Below are positions 12,191 through 25,435 of a DNA stretch of 64,000 nt, in pieces. Every line of letters begins with the position of its first letter. The stretch's first letter is position 1. The notes below the pieces were generated by a model, which saw only the letters and a list, made by a program, of their open reading frames with translations, did not search any database and was not told where the DNA came from. Source of the stretch: Reticulitermes lucifugus (lineage: Eukaryota > Arthropoda > Insecta > Blattodea > Rhinotermitidae); contig JAKCWW010000046.1 in the NCBI GenBank assembly GCA_026260175.1, forward strand, positions 100,647 through 164,646. The letters are read 5' to 3'. A program made the position numbers and the translations under genes.

Positions 12191-12639
12191 AAGAGTTATG
12201 TTGTAAATTATTTAGGGACTTAACTGGCGACGAACGAGGTTTCGTGTAATGATCGAGAAAACAATAACTTGAACTGACACATTATGTGCGGTTGATTATT
12301 GATATAATGGTGTTACTGAAGCTGAAATGTCAGATTATTTCTGAAACCCAAATTTATTGAGACATGGAAATCTGGCTAACGAAAACAGCAATTTGTAATC
12401 TCTATTTGCTGTTACACATGGTTACCACTAAAGTGGTAGAATTATTGAAAAATTTACGTCAAATTAAATACTAATTTGTTGCAGAACGTATTATTTCCGC
12501 TTGAAGCATAGCGATGTGTCCTCTAAAGCAAGCCTATAATTTTCAATGAAATAAGGAATTGGCACTTGTAAAATTTTTCGGTTACTTTATGGGCTTATAA
12601 TTGTGAATCGTGGTCTCTTTCTCAGAAGGAGGATAAGAA

Positions 12640-12778
12640 CATGTGTAAAACTCCATGGAACGGAGGTTTTCGTGGGGATTTCAGAGTCGTTTATCAAGAA
12701 ATTACACGTCCATTGCGGAACAGGAAGTTGGGTTACTTAACCACAAGAGCCCGCCAGTGGTCATTGTCCTGAGCCCGG
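12640..12778 (-). mobile_element. RTE-like LINE 3' tail, decayed
   Basis: Plus-strand order CTCCATGGAACGGAG, TCAAGAAATT, GGTTACTTAACCACAAGAGC and CATTGTCCTGAGCC is the complement of the LINE tail. Blocks are shortened relative to the copy at 30,614. Confidence 0.6.
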
Positions 12779-13884
12779 TGTATGCTGTTGTTGGGATGGT
12801 GAAACAAAGAAATGTGCTTTGAGATGCGCGTGCAAACACGATGTAGGAGATAGAAGAATACAGAATCTTGTTGGAAAAACCATTTGGAAAGTATTCACTT
12901 TGTTTACCGGAGGAAAGTGCCAGATAACCTTAATATAGATCTTGGGGAATTACATTATGAGGGTTGACGTTAATAGAACTAGCTCGTATCCAACTTCAGG
13001 GTTTGAAATTTCGGGGTTTGCTGCTGTAATGGAAGCATGGGGCTTCCGTCAAATTCATAGCTGCTAAGTAGCATGTATTCCGAAAGGAATGTCCCCACTT
13101 TAAGGCCTAAACACTATAAATATAGGCCTATATACAATACAGAAGAATTGAATGTATTTTACTGGAGTTTCCTTGGCATGATGTACAAGGTCAACGATTT
13201 CTTTTTAAAATCACGTTTTATATTAAACTGATTTCTGTGCAACCTTTTACACGTGGATTCAGTTTTTATGTTTGGAAAGACACAACTGATATGAAAGTAG
13301 TAAATGCTTTATATTTCTACTTCCAGCTAGCTTTTCTAACTTTTCATCTAAATATTTCTAAGAGATGGAATAATATTTGGTATTTAATTGAAAAGGGTAT
13401 TAAAGAAAAGTTAGAACTTGAAGTGCAAAGAAAGTACAAGAATTTATACGAAAACTTAGAAAAGCTAGCTAAAACGTAGAAATATAGAGAATTTACTACA
13501 TTCTTATCAGCTGTGTTTTTATGAACATAAAAATTGAATCTAGTTATTTAACACAAAGGGATGACTGTACCAAAGTTTTTACAAGTGTGTTCAGTCAATG
13601 GAAAGGAGGTGACTGCGAAGAAAACGACTACGTCTTTGCAATATTTGAACGCGGTAATGGAATTCCCTGGTCAGGAAGCCATCTTCTTGGCACATCCCCT
13701 CTTATGATAGATAGCTTTTTCCACTGTACGCCATTCCTCATCAAATGTCTTCCATCTATTTCCTCCTCCGTTCTCTTTCTGCTCTCAGCGCTTCTTATGC
13801 CGTTTCATTCCTATGATTTCAACTCAAACTAAAACCTAAATTCTGTTTTCTTTCTTCCAAGTTGTCAATACTTGCCAGTTCTTC
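12779..13884. other. Unassigned DNA with two short open frames
   Basis: A TAGGCCTA palindrome lies at 13,123. The frame at 13,237-13,479 (80 codons) ends in a charged, possibly helical stretch rich in K and E; the frame at 13,521-13,832 (103 codons) ends in a hydrophobic run. Neither shows a family motif, and no codon-level support is visible. Confidence 0.35.
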
Positions 13885-14364
13885 TTAACCAGCAGGGCGT
13901 ATGCTATGGAGACCTCTTGTATGTTGAATTTTATCCTTCCGTCTGCGTATGTTTTCCAAATTGTCTCTTCCGATCTTGTGAGATTTTAAGACATTATGAA
14001 GATGAATACGAATATTGATGTCTTCTGTGGTGTGAAGCCATGTAATATGATAGAATATACCAAAATTTGAGAGATACTCGCTGCTTCTATCGGCAGGGTC
14101 CTGATTTGAGAGCAACATACAAGTTTCTTTGAAACATGGACGCACTTTTACATGATTATTTGGCGTCACATAACTAAAGTCTGCGGTCTTCCCTTCATTA
14201 TATTCTGACTGAAGATTTTGTACATTTCTTAACTCTTCGATCCATTCCACATGCCCAGCACATATAAACACCTTGACTTGTTTACACAGATGGTATTTCT
14301 TGAGAAAGTGAAAATTGTGCAGATTCTCAAAGTACTTTCTCTGTACTTTCTGTCCTAGCGCCAC
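13885..14364 (-). other. Unrecognised 159-codon open reading frame
   Basis: This is one of the longest frames not explained by low complexity or a known repeat. The predicted protein is basic and rich in His, Asn and Lys, with no signal peptide or membrane segment. A charged segment (GRDNLENIRRRKDK) lies near the C-terminus. I recognise no domain. In AT-rich DNA with this much sequence a chance frame of this length is possible. It could equally be the remains of a transposon gene or a host exon. Confidence 0.25.
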
Positions 14365-17300
14365 ATATTCTCTTCAGAACCCTTATGTTTTTCTTAAAAT
14401 ATGGGACTGCACATTTTGGGCACACAAAACACCTGGCTAAATTCTAGTTCCATGTGTACTTTCGTGAAGTATGAGGTGCCTTGGCTGATGTTTGTGAATA
14501 ATCATGCATGAACTACACGAGAGAAAGGAATTAATAGTGTGTTTGTCTAGAGCCTACAGCGCTGTTTTAGTTGGGAAACCAATGACTTTTCAGTATTTAT
14601 AATAAATATAATTTGAAATATCTATGGCTGGACTCACTTTCTGTAAAGTGGTGTTTTCTTCGAAGTATTGTAAGAGTGAGCGAATTTAGTTAGACAATAT
14701 TGTCATATTTGCAAGAATCTCTCTATAGATCGAGTCATGGAGCAGAAGAATTTTGATGTAATTTTTTATTAAGCCTACAAAGTTACCATAATTCGATACC
14801 TTTGGAACAATAATGCATATATTTTTTTATACTGAATATGTATGGTAATTTTATTGTTTTGTTTCTTGAAAATTTTCACTACAATCTAATGTCTTATCCT
14901 TTCAAATTGCCATAATATTCTGTATCTTCTCCTCGCAACATTTTAATAATGAAAATGTGTGGTTATAAACTTTAATTTAAAAAAAATGATAAGTACGTAA
15001 TTAAATGTTATGAATAGAAATTTATGCTACAGTTTTATATGCCGAACCTGTCTCGAGAAAGTTAAGGTAAATGGACGTGAAAATGCAAAATGCCTGTCAG
15101 AAATGTGTCTAATTATGTCACGGTACGTTATAACTTAAGTGCGTACTTGTGAGATGAAACTGAATATATGTCTAAACTTTATGGCCCTGTGTGTGCAGAT
15201 ACTGTTGGTTAATGAAAACAGCAATGTGTTTCAGAGTTCCTATTTGCTTGGTGGCCCATATTCGTTGTAGAGTCTTGAATAACCTATCTTGTCAAAGTGT
15301 GTGATCGGTCTGGAATGAAGCTATCGGTTACGAATTGTGTTTAGTCAGAATGGTATAAACGCAACTGCGACACAGATAGTTATATGTCCAAGTCAGGTTA
15401 CAATTACTGTTGCTGCGATCTGCGTATTTTCCTTTCAGTTGGCCATATCAAAGCACTGATACGGTATCTGTTCTATCTTATATTATGCTGGTGAGATTCT
15501 TCTGTGGTTTACTTATAAGCGTTCATTCTTTTTCATTGATGTGATACTCGGGATAGACTAAATGAATGATATGTTTGATTTACATCAAAGTGAACTGAAA
15601 GCTGAATGTGCTTTGAATATTTTGCCTCCTTCCCTCAATTTTAAATACAGCTTTCCTGAGACGTATCAGAAGAAATCTTGTCAGACGCACATATTTCAAC
15701 TTACGCTGTTCAGTATGCAGTTATATGTTTGTACTTGACTGATCTCATCAGAATTCAAGTGATGCCCCTCTAGAAGTCGAGCTTTGACTTGAATATTTAG
15801 CTACTTTCGACACGGCTAGTGAAATATTCATTTTAGCTTTCTTCTTTGATTTTCGATGAGACAAAATAATTTTGCATGTCTGTTGGTTTTAGTGACTGGT
15901 TGAAAGATTAATGGAAAAGAATATCCGCCTTATGTTTTAATAGAAGTAGCTTCAATATTTATACTGAATGATTCATTGGAAGGAGAAGTGAAATAGTGGG
16001 TGGTATTACTTCTAACGCTTTCTGACCCTGGGTGCACAATTGTTAGTGCGTGACATTATGTGTTTTGCGTCCAAAATTACCCCCAGGTATTAAGGTAGGC
16101 AGCGCTCTAAGTAAAGTACCGAATAAGACATACAGAAATATGGAGAAGGATAGGGAATAGAGAAAAAAGAATAATGAGATAACAAAAGGAACGAGAGAAA
16201 TGGGAGCAGGTGGAGAAGAACTTGAAGATATAACAGGAGGCTGAGAAAAAATTGGATTTTCAAAACTTGTTATTGTATTTCAATTTTTCTATATTACAAG
16301 ATACAATCACTACTTTATTGAATCTGGAATGGGCAAATTGTGTTATCCCACATTATATTTCTCGACGTTGCATTTCATTTCAGCAACTGACTGCAGAAGA
16401 ATAACGATACCAGAAAGAAAATAAAGATATGAAAGAGACTAAATACTGGAGAAATAAAGGATAAAGAGGTGGGACTGAATAAAATGGGAAAATTTTAAGA
16501 AAAAAAATACATTGTCGTTTGAACCTGTATGGCTATGTATTAGTCAACATACGAACCGAAAGCGTAGCCGTGTTTTGTAACGCTTTCGAATTGACACGTG
16601 CACGCACTCACGCACCACGTGAGCACAAACTTACATGTACTGAATGTTGACGATTGAGGAAAATAAGTTTATTTTTTTATCTTTCAGCTTCACAGGAATT
16701 TTGTCTGTGATTTACCTTTATAAACCGTTTCCTTTATACCCAGAAAAAAAAGTCAAGAATAAGAAGATCCGGTGAATGGGTAGGCCAGCCATATGGTCCT
16801 CCACAACCAATTAAACTGCATCTATAGCAAGGATTCAGACAGTTGGAGAGCAGTTGTTTTGTAACAGAGTAACTAACCTGCCCTGAAAAAAAACTTTTCC
16901 AACCAGAACTTGGAGCTCATTATGTAATAAATGTAGATAAGAAGTAATTTTGTTACATGATCTTCATAGATCGGGCCTAAGTAATAACATTAAAATGTTG
17001 TGTATCTTGTAACATAAAAAGTAGAACAATTCACTCATCTAGCAGTGTTTTGATTTTCGTCGGTATTCAAATATAGCTTCTAAACGGGTAAGAATCGAAC
17101 ACATGCTGATAAGCCTGTATCAGTTTTTACTCAAAGTAACCCTACTACTAACATCCTGAAGTAGGCAGACTTTAAGTGGGATATCCTCGTCATTCAGGGT
17201 TTTGTGTCGCCAGGACTTCTTGCAGCCCTTGAGGACGCCCATGAGAGGAAGGTCTGTGATTTTGTTTTCCAAATAGGTGATCAGTGGAACAAAGGCTTGC

Positions 17301-18469
17301 AGCTGGAATTGTACGACAGATCGTAAAGTGAAGCTGGGTGGAAATGGAATTTACTTCGTTATGGGGAAGAAAGGCTACCCACACAATCAGCGACGGAAGA
17401 TTTCCTGACGTTCACGTCGAACGTCTAACTTACTTAACGACTACCTGTCGTCCTGATAAAACCAAGCTTGTGCCTTTCTCTCTCTGTTTGTGTGTATGTG
17501 TTTATGTGTGGGCGAGGGACATTCAATGACTGTATGGCTTAATTACGAGACAAAGTGCTTGATTAGCATGCTAGTAACGTAACTGACTGGCAAAGGAATT
17601 GACTAAGTAACTTCTGTGATATTACTTTAGGGCGCATAATTTGCGTGAATTTAAATTTTTAGCTCATCATTCTTTTCAATTCTGATCTCATTCAATTCAC
17701 GTCTTGTGCTCACAATCCACATTTTTAAAAGTAATCTCCAACGTACCTCTACTTCTACTGTGTGTGTATGCACTTGTAGAGTATTACCTGATCATCTCAT
17801 TTTAATGATCTTTATTGAATCACCGTTACATCATCATATGGAGACTACAAATGCTGTATTTCATTATGTCATTTTCTACATTGCTTTACTAATTCTTCTC
17901 CCTCACATCCTGACATTTTCACCTTAATAAAATTAAGATGAAAATGTTTAAATCTATTAAATTATTGGTGAAAAGGAAGTCTTGAAAGACAAATTAATGG
18001 GCAGGCTCTGTTTTAATTAGACGTTGTTCCATGATCGTCGATTATCACTGTCGACTAATTTCGGCAGTTATATGCAAAAAAAATCTTGCATAGTGTCAGT
18101 GCAGGGATCCATTTTCTGGGTACGTGTAGAGAGAACATGCAGTTAGAAGGAAATGTGGAGCAGATGACCACATAAATTGTGAGGCCAACAGCACATCGAG
18201 TTGCTGTACACAGGGACGTGAATTATGAAGATGAACAACGGATCAGGACTGTTGACAGTCTGCGGCAGATGTGCGATCTGTCCCCGTAAAGGTCTACAAT
18301 TTATATGATCGCTGTGTTGTCACACGGTTTTGATTCTTCTGGTTCCATAAAAATCACTGATTTTTTGAGTGACCGAACAGCCTTGCATTTTTCAAAAGAA
18401 CTCCTCGGTTTGGTGATTATTTAATAAAATATAAGAATGCATAAAATAAAAAACAACTAAAATACACCT
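14365..18469. other. AT-rich, repeat-poor DNA with a polypurine stretch
   Basis: At about 16,120-16,260 and 16,395-16,505 the plus strand is strongly purine-biased (GGAGAAGGATAGGGAATAG style). Near 17,085-17,125 a TAAGAATCGAACACATG block looks like the complement of a tRNA box B but lacks a matching box A. Frames at 17,190-17,529 are short and unassigned. Confidence 0.4.
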
Positions 18470-18600
18470 TCTGCTGGGAGGCACTCCAAACCTCTTTAAT
18501 GACACTCCGACATGTTTCGGCTCGGCTGAGCCTTTATCAAGTCACACCAAATAGACCGGGAAGCATAAAAGATTAAACACTATAGGAATAACAAATTATC
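18470..18600 (-). repeat. Repeat with hammerhead-like hairpin
   Basis: On the minus strand, at about 18,505-18,545, CTTGATAAAGGCTC precedes GAGCCGAAACATGTCGG. Stem II would be GGCTC/GAGCC. The first core element differs from CTGATGA at two places, so this copy is probably decayed. Confidence 0.5.
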
Positions 18601-18802
18601 TCAATTGCAAACACGATGGGATATAAAATTCAAGTCGCGAATTCGAGTTCAAAATAAATGTAAGTTTCTTTTAAATTTAGGCGTTGAAAAACGCAATTAC
18701 GTGCACAAATATTTCAATAAAACTTATCGAGTCGATGTTTGTATCACTGCCGTACTGCTACAAAGAGCTGTTTTGTGTTTATTCTTACGTTTTACGTGCA
18801 CG

Positions 18803-18829
18803 AATATATATATATATATATATATATAT
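18803..18829. repeat. (TA)n microsatellite
   Basis: About thirteen uninterrupted AT dinucleotides. Confidence 0.9.
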
Positions 18830-21386
18830 CTTAGGACACAAATATCATGTTAATCATTCATACATTTTTTTATTTATAACATCATAGATTGTGGCAGCTG
18901 TGTGCAAACATCTGAATAAAATCATTATAAAGTAGTGACAAAGTCTTCAAATGCAGATTCCAAATTGTTCATCCGGATTACGAAATTCCGTTATTTATCC
19001 AACTCGGGCCCGATTATTTCTTATGACTGTGCGGAAGATAGTGAGGTCAACTCTGCCACTCACCACTGCAAGACAGAAGGGCAATATTTCAGACTCGGTA
19101 CAGTGTAATCTGTGTAACGCGGTTAGCGTTGCAACAGTAGTGTTGTGTGCGCAATAATTGAATATCAAAGCTCCTGGTTTACGCAAAATAGCAAAGAATG
19201 CATTTGTAAAATTTGTGCATTTTACTTGAGTATATCGGCGCTTGTCTTCTGTTTGAAATGGCCAAAGAGAAAGTGATAATGCAACAGACATTATTATACA
19301 TCATGAAATCTATATTATTTTAATGTGATGTACGGGTAAAAATGTGGTGTTAGCAGTCACATCCAAGGAACTCTATTTGAGATTCAACAATTAAATTTTA
19401 TTTGATATTCTAATGTGTAACATTTCTTTTACTTGCAGGTAAGTTGAACGTTCTTGTACCAAGGACCTCCGTTGCTGTAATGGTCGTGCAGTAAGTTCTT
19501 TGTTTTTGTATAAAGTAAGTAATTTTGTTTGCTAAAGTGATCTTCCATGTGGTCGTGAAACCTGGTCTCTCATGCCAGAGGAATAATGCGGATTACTGAG
19601 ACTATTTGAGAAAATCTGTCTCAAGCGCTAGCCTTATATCTTGTTAGCTATTATGCATATTTCAGGATCGAGTCTGCTCTTTTCGTCTATTCTTCTTACT
19701 TGCCTTATCGTGGCTTTGCGCCTTCCTCTTCCGTAACTTTATACTAATCATGTAGTTTGGTATCGACAAATCGATTCGATATGGTATTGGGGAGGTATTT
19801 GTAATATACTGATATTTATTCAGGGTTTCGACAAATCGCATGCTTTCTTCGAAACATAATGTTTACGTTTAAATATCTACGAAGCTCTCCAAAGCCGAAA
19901 ATCCATCCACTGCAGAAGATTATGGAAGATTTTCAGTAGGTTATCACGGAGAAAGAAATGTGTGAATAATCGTGCTGTTTGCCTAGTGAAAATGAAAGTA
20001 AGTATGCTTTGTGACTGACTTATAATCTAAATGATTTAGTGTTTTAAACAGACGTAGCCTGTAGATTCCTATTGAGCTATATTGTAATTAAGTTACGAAA
20101 ATATTAGTAGGCTTAAAAACAAATACAGTATAAAATATTTAGTTTTGAATATAAATATGTGCTGACACGACTTTGGATACTGTATATCGAGACATTGATT
20201 TGATATAGATTTAAAGGTCTCCGATATGCATAGAGGATTCCACATCAATGACATCTCTCGTACGCCTTCACCTTTCTATCCTAATTGCTGGCTCACCCAG
20301 TCCCCCCGTTTCCATACGGAGGAATACTGATTGTCCTTGCACTGCTTGAAGTTACTGGAAGGTTAGAAGAAGCCGTCTTTCCATTTTACATAGCGGCAAT
20401 GCAAATGGAATATAACTGTTGTTTTTCCTTAAAGGTTAAAACGCTGTGACTCTCCGTCAGTTCTTTGTTTTTATATTAATCTCGTTTAATGTTCGTAATG
20501 GCATCATTAAGAACACATTATTAACGCAACATTTGTCTTTGCAAGCGATACGTGTTACCGTCTGCCATTTAATGATCTGCTTTAATAATTTCAGAGTTTT
20601 TCCGTTTTTGAATATTGTCATTGCTTTTGCTTTACCCTTTGTTTGTCGCTCTTGTCTGTCACTTTGTTGTATTCTCTTTTCTTGCAATGTGAAGTATTTC
20701 AGGACGCTAATTCAAACGGCAGGTGATCCTCAGTAATTATAATCTATGCAATGAAACTACTAGTTAAACTACGCGTATTCCGTGGTATTTTGGCGTACTT
20801 TGTTACAATTGGTGCAGTCTGCCTGATATCATAATGTTCTTAACAGTTTGATGATTTGAAATATGTCATGCATTGTTGAATTTGCAATTTACGGAAGTGT
20901 TCTACACGGAATGGTATTTACGAACTTGTTGTTTCATTAAGTATTCTTAATACAAGCGTAAATTCTAAAATTTGGGACTGTTTTAGTTGATTTCACATCA
21001 CATTTTGATTTAATTTAACGTGCTAAAATCGGACCTTCATTGTGAAGGATTTTAAACAATTTTAAACATTGTAAATGCTCATCGAAGTAACTGGATAAAT
21101 CAGTGACTGAGTGGCCACCTTTATTGAGCAAAGCTCTTGTTCAGAAACTGACAGTCACGCAGCTGGTCAAGAGATTTGCCGCCTTTTGCACAACCGATGT
21201 TCTAACCGGACAGTACTCTGAGCCATTTTAATGCAGTGACCGTCGCCACTTTCCTTTTCCTTAAGGTATGTTGTGGTCTCTGCTCTCCACACTCTCTGGC
21301 TGCCATTTTCTATGATGCAAATTTCATTACCCGACGCACGCTACATATCCCACCTATCCCATCCTTTTTGTGTAATTATCCCACTC
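18830..21386. other. Unassigned DNA holding a splice-signal pair
   Basis: Apart from the splice-like site at 19,410-19,444 no repeat is recognised. Opposed frames at 20,446-20,736 (plus, 96 codons) and 20,457-20,687 (minus) overlap, and neither has a recognisable domain. Confidence 0.4.
19410..19444 (+). promoter_or_regulatory. Candidate recursive splice (ratchet) site
   Basis: A branch-point-like CTAAT (19,410-19,414) is followed by the pyrimidine-rich TTTCTTTTACTTG, then CAG (to 19,438), immediately abutting GTAAGT (19,439-19,444). A full 3' splice site fused to a full 5' splice site with no exon between is the signature of zero-length exons that remove very long introns stepwise in insects. 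This would place the window inside a large plus-strand intron. The exact nine-base core is expected by chance less than once in a window this size, but chance is not excluded. Confidence 0.5.
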
Positions 21387-21506
21387 CATCAAATAATACA
21401 ACCAACAAGGTACACATTCATGAATTATAAATACATTTATTAATTAGCATCTCCCACACGTGTTTATGATTCATGAATGTGTACCTTGTTGGTTTTATTA
21501 TTGATG
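21387..21506. mobile_element. Foldback element, about 47-bp arms
   Basis: Arms 21,387-21,434 and 21,460-21,506 are inverted copies (both contain CCAACAAGGTACACATTCAT) with few mismatches and a 25-base loop. It has the size and form of a foldback MITE; no clear target duplication is visible. Confidence 0.75.
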
Positions 21507-22717
21507 AAACTGGAGTACACAGTTAAAATGCATTATAAACTCCCACTCCTTGTTTCAGAGAAGTCCCTAAAAGGTTGATAGTTATTCAGAAAATAATCGT
21601 GTTTGTAGAAGGAAACCCTTAATGTTTCTTTGTGCAGAACACCGATCCTGATCCACATCGCACTAATTTTTCTACCACCCTTTTCAGTATTTTATTATAT
21701 TCGTATTAAACTCTGAAACAAAATTCTGTACTTTGGAATTACGTAGTTACTTACGAATTTATTATATTGGTACAGGTTTATTCAAAAAGAATTGAACACT
21801 TTCAAATATTTATTACTCAGTAACTAAGTACCATATGAGCATCTATTATGCACCAAATTACAGAGCTACCCTTAATTTGCTCCAATTTTGGCCCTTGAAA
21901 GTTTTAAGCTTTTCCGCCACCAGGGTGCAACAGTGTTCATCATGATCACTCTATTGTTAAATTATTTTGAGCAACCTTATGTTAGTACATTTATCTGCTT
22001 AGCTAGCCACTTGTTTATTTTGTACTGAAAAATCTTTATTTTAACTAATGAGGCTAATTACATCCGAGATTCAATATTCCATCACGCTAAATCTGTTTGA
22101 CCCAGCTGCCAAAAGAGCGTGTTGTGTGCTGCTGTTTGAGAGCGCATGCGCAGGAATTTGACTTCATTCCAGTGGTTACACATGCCTGAAGTAAATTCGC
22201 TGTTTAACATTAACGAGTGCAAGCGGGCCAGTTCAGGCAGGATGCCCCCCCTCCCCCCACTCGAGAGATCCGCTGCACCACAAACTCTAGTGTTGATCGA
22301 CCTCTTGCTCATAACAAGTCAGTAAATTGATTCCTGCGGTAAAATTAACTGTACAGCTTCACTAGCCTCTCCGTCTTCAAACAAATGTCAGAATTGGCCT
22401 GCTAATTCCTGTAGTATGAATATTTAACCATACCGCATTTCGACAGGGCTGTATGAAGCTCGTCTTTGTGAGAGTCTGCTGATGTATTCTACTGCAGTGC
22501 GCTTGCGCTGCTTTGCTTAGCTTATGCACCTTCATTCAGATTCACTTCACTTACAAATGTGTTTATACGTAGCTAATCGCATTGAAAATAGACGCTAAAC
22601 AAGAACAAGGAACTATCTTGTTTCCTGTATTCCATGAACCATTCGCCATGTCGAGGAATATTTTAACTACTATTTGTCGGGTAGTTCCCCAATACAACTG
22701 TACTTATTTACAATTAA
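21507..22717. other. Unassigned DNA
   Basis: There is a C-rich patch (CCCCCCTCCCCCCAC) near 22,243 and a 76-codon minus frame at 22,082-22,312 without known similarity. No repeat family recognised. Confidence 0.4.
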
Positions 22718-22733
22718 TATAATCTGCTCCGTC

Positions 22734-23143
22734 GCCTAAGAGGCACGAGGTAACAGGGGAGTGGAGAAAACTACATAACGAGGAACTTAATGATCTGTAC
22801 TTATCATCAAATATTATTCAGATGATCAAATCAAGAAGAATGAGGTGGGCGGGGCATTAACACGTATGGGAGGGGGGAGAGGTGCATAGAGGAATTTCGT
22901 GGGGAGACCTGAGGGAAGGAGACTACTTGGAAGACCCAGGCGTAGATGGGAGGATAATGTTAAAATGGATCTTCAAGAAGTGGGATGGGAGGGCGTGGAC
23001 TGGATTGATATGGCTCAGGATAGGGACAGTTGGCGAGCTCTTGTGAATGCGGTAATGAACCTTCGGGTTCCATAAAACGCGGGGAATTGCTCGACTAGCT
23101 GATGACCTCTTAGCTTCTCAAGAAGGACTCTGGTCCATGGAGT
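22734..23143 (+). mobile_element. 5'-truncated RTE-like LINE with target-site duplications
   Basis: This is the best copy of the main LINE family. It codes, with one frame shift, for the end of a LINE polyprotein: KRHEVTGEWRKLHN, then KSRRMRWAGH, then in the next frame [39 protein letters not shown] and [12 protein letters not shown] with a stop at 23,073. A 68-base 3' untranslated region follows and ends at CTCCATGGAGT. Direct repeats TATAATCTGCTCCGTC (22,718-22,733) and TATAATCTGCTCTGTC (23,144-23,159) differ at one base and are the insertion's target-site duplication. Severe 5' truncation is normal for LINEs. The clade is inferred from memory and from the microsatellite-type tail. Confidence 0.9.
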
Positions 23144-23339
23144 TATAATCTGCTCTGTCTGTTTTACCAAATGGCAATAAGTTCTGGTCAAATCGAGTGT
23201 TTCCAGGGAAATGTTTAACTAAGTAATATTGTTATTGTAAAAATACTGAAATCGTCAACCAGGCCTACAATTCACAGCAATGGTTTTTCTAGCGGGTTGT
23301 TTTATTTATATATATATATTTATTTATTTACTGTTGCTG

Positions 23340-23560
23340 GGCCGTGCCATGGCTCAGGCGATAAATCGCTGGCATCTTACAGCTGAGATATGAGTTCAAT
23401 CCCAGGCCAGCCCGTGTGGAATTTGTGGTCGACAAAGTGGCACTGGCACAGGTTTTTCTTCAGGCCTCCTGTCGTTTTCTCCTTATCAGCATCATTACAC
23501 CAATTCTTCATACTCATTCACCTATCGCAGACGCGACTTTTACTTCATAATTGACGCGTG
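23340..23560 (+). mobile_element. tRNA-derived SINE, second family
   Basis: Head: GCCATGGCTCAGGCGATAAA (box-A-like), then GAGTTCAATCCCAGGCC (box-B-like), about 60 bases in all as in a tRNA. The body runs through AATTTGTGGTCGACAAAG and GTCGTTTTCTCC to about 23,560. It differs in body from SINE family 1 but resembles the end of the copy at 29,670. Confidence 0.7.
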
Positions 23561-23614
23561 TTTCGATAACACACAAATTGTTTTTGTTGCTGTAACTGTC
23601 AGTGCGTAAATAAG

Positions 23615-23641
23615 TTATTATTATTATTATTATTATTATTA
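23615..23641. repeat. (ATT)n microsatellite
   Basis: About nine ATT units following a SINE-like body; it may be that SINE's 3' tail. Confidence 0.8.
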
Positions 23642-25435
23642 CGAAAATTCTAAAGCCATATCCTGAAGTACTGTGTAGTTGTATGGAACATATCTCAAAC
23701 AATGAACGGAGTAAAACCTAAGGTTTATAGTTAAAAACTGTACAGTACCGGATTTGTGTGTGCCAAATTTGAGCCAATAAATTTGAGCCTAACATGTCAC
23801 ATATTGCTTCATATTAATGACTGCTTGCATGTGTATCTGCCAATGTGAACCGTCATACTGCAACATTTTCTTGTGGATAAGTCTAGCGACTAATAATTTC
23901 AGATTACTTTATTGGCATATTGCAAGAAACTTTTTCACTTGCGTCTGCTTAATTGAATATATTTTGCTGATGGTGGGATATATAGGGAAGGGGAGAAGGA
24001 AGAGATGGCATGAATGTTGAGTGAGGGGGCAAATTTGATCTCTTGATATCTAAATGCGTTTTGATGTTTTAAATTCAACACAGGGGTTAGAGAGCTCTTA
24101 TTTTTGAGTGTAGGGGAGTGAGGAAGGGAGTGGAATAAAGGAAGATGAGTAAGTTCAGACAGGAATTCGACGATGTGTAAGTCAAGTCATACAAGAAGGA
24201 AAAAAATGGAGGAAGAAAGGGCTACGGGAAGCAATAAAAAAAATAAAGAAGATAAGGGTCAATGAAGACCAGAATGGGACAGTTGATGAGGAATTGGAGC
24301 AAGGAGAAGTAAAATCGCGGATAATTAAAATACAAACTATTGCCGTGTGTTTACATTAATTTATTCTTCTGTCTGTCTGGACTTTTCCAAGGTTTTGATA
24401 ACAGACTCAGTGCTGCGAGATTTATATTCATAATTATTTGAGGTCTCAGTTTTTACTTAATACTTAACTCATCTGCATCCTTTATTCATCTCAGAATTTT
24501 CTCTCTGTGCTTAATAGGACGTTATGTTTTACAAACAATGTAAACAGAGCGGAATCTGTTACGTTTCCAAAGCCTAGAATAAATCCCTCTTGGCTCCTCT
24601 CGCTAATTGGTCGCTGAACCGATTTTCGTCTCCCTCTCATCATCTCAATATGCGATTTTTTTAAAAGCTTACGCGGTAGATGGAAAATATTTAAACTGAA
24701 AAGCACCAACATGCATTAACTCACCCGCTGTGTGTTTCTTCGCTTTCAAGCGACGGGTAATATTGTTTGAGTTAATTGAACTACTATTAGGTGGATTCTG
24801 TAAGTAATTAATTTAATCCATATTTACAAAAAATAGGATATATTGTCATCAGCATATCACTGCAGATATTTTAACCTTTAAAAAACTGTTCCGGATAAAA
24901 ATTTACAGGCATAACTTAATGTGATGTGTAATTTAAATAAAGTACTATTATGGGTAAAATTAGTGCCAAGGTAAAGAAAAAGAACTAATTCATTTGTTTC
25001 TGTTGAAATGAGTTGTACATTCTTCATCCTGCTTCTGGGCTGAAATACGAGTAATACAAATTGGAAGCTTCAAACAAATCGACGTCAAGAAATATTTGCA
25101 AGTGATATACAGGAGAATACTCCTTATTAAAAAGCATGTTATTGGCAACTGTAAGCTCGAGGTTCAGTGGTTAAGAAAGAAAACTGAGAGGTGGAGAAAA
25201 TTACGGAAGTATCATCTTAATTTTGTTACTTGATATGTAATATTATTAAGATGATTAACCCCAGGTCGTTAACCTAAAACACGTGTGGGGGCTTTTGGCC
25301 TATTTATAGAGAATTTTATTTCGAAAAACCTGAGGAAAAGTAGGTGTGTAAAAGGGGGTAATTTTGTGGTGGAAATATGATGTGAGGCCTGAGCTTAGCG
25401 TCCAGTAACAGGCTTTCGTGAAGAAAATAATGGAC
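23642..25435. other. Unassigned DNA with a polypurine stretch
   Basis: At about 24,100-24,320 the plus strand is strongly purine-rich (GGAAGGGAGTGGAATAAAGG style). The rest is AT-rich without recognised repeats; the minus frame at 24,491-24,712 is unassigned. Confidence 0.4.

Noticed and set aside
17085-17125. Second tRNA-like box B
   Set aside because: There is no box A at the right distance and no SINE body around it.
21250-21275. Third splice-junction-like site (pyrimidines, AAG, GTATGT)
   Set aside because: The acceptor ends in AAG instead of CAG or TAG, and such matches are expected by chance.
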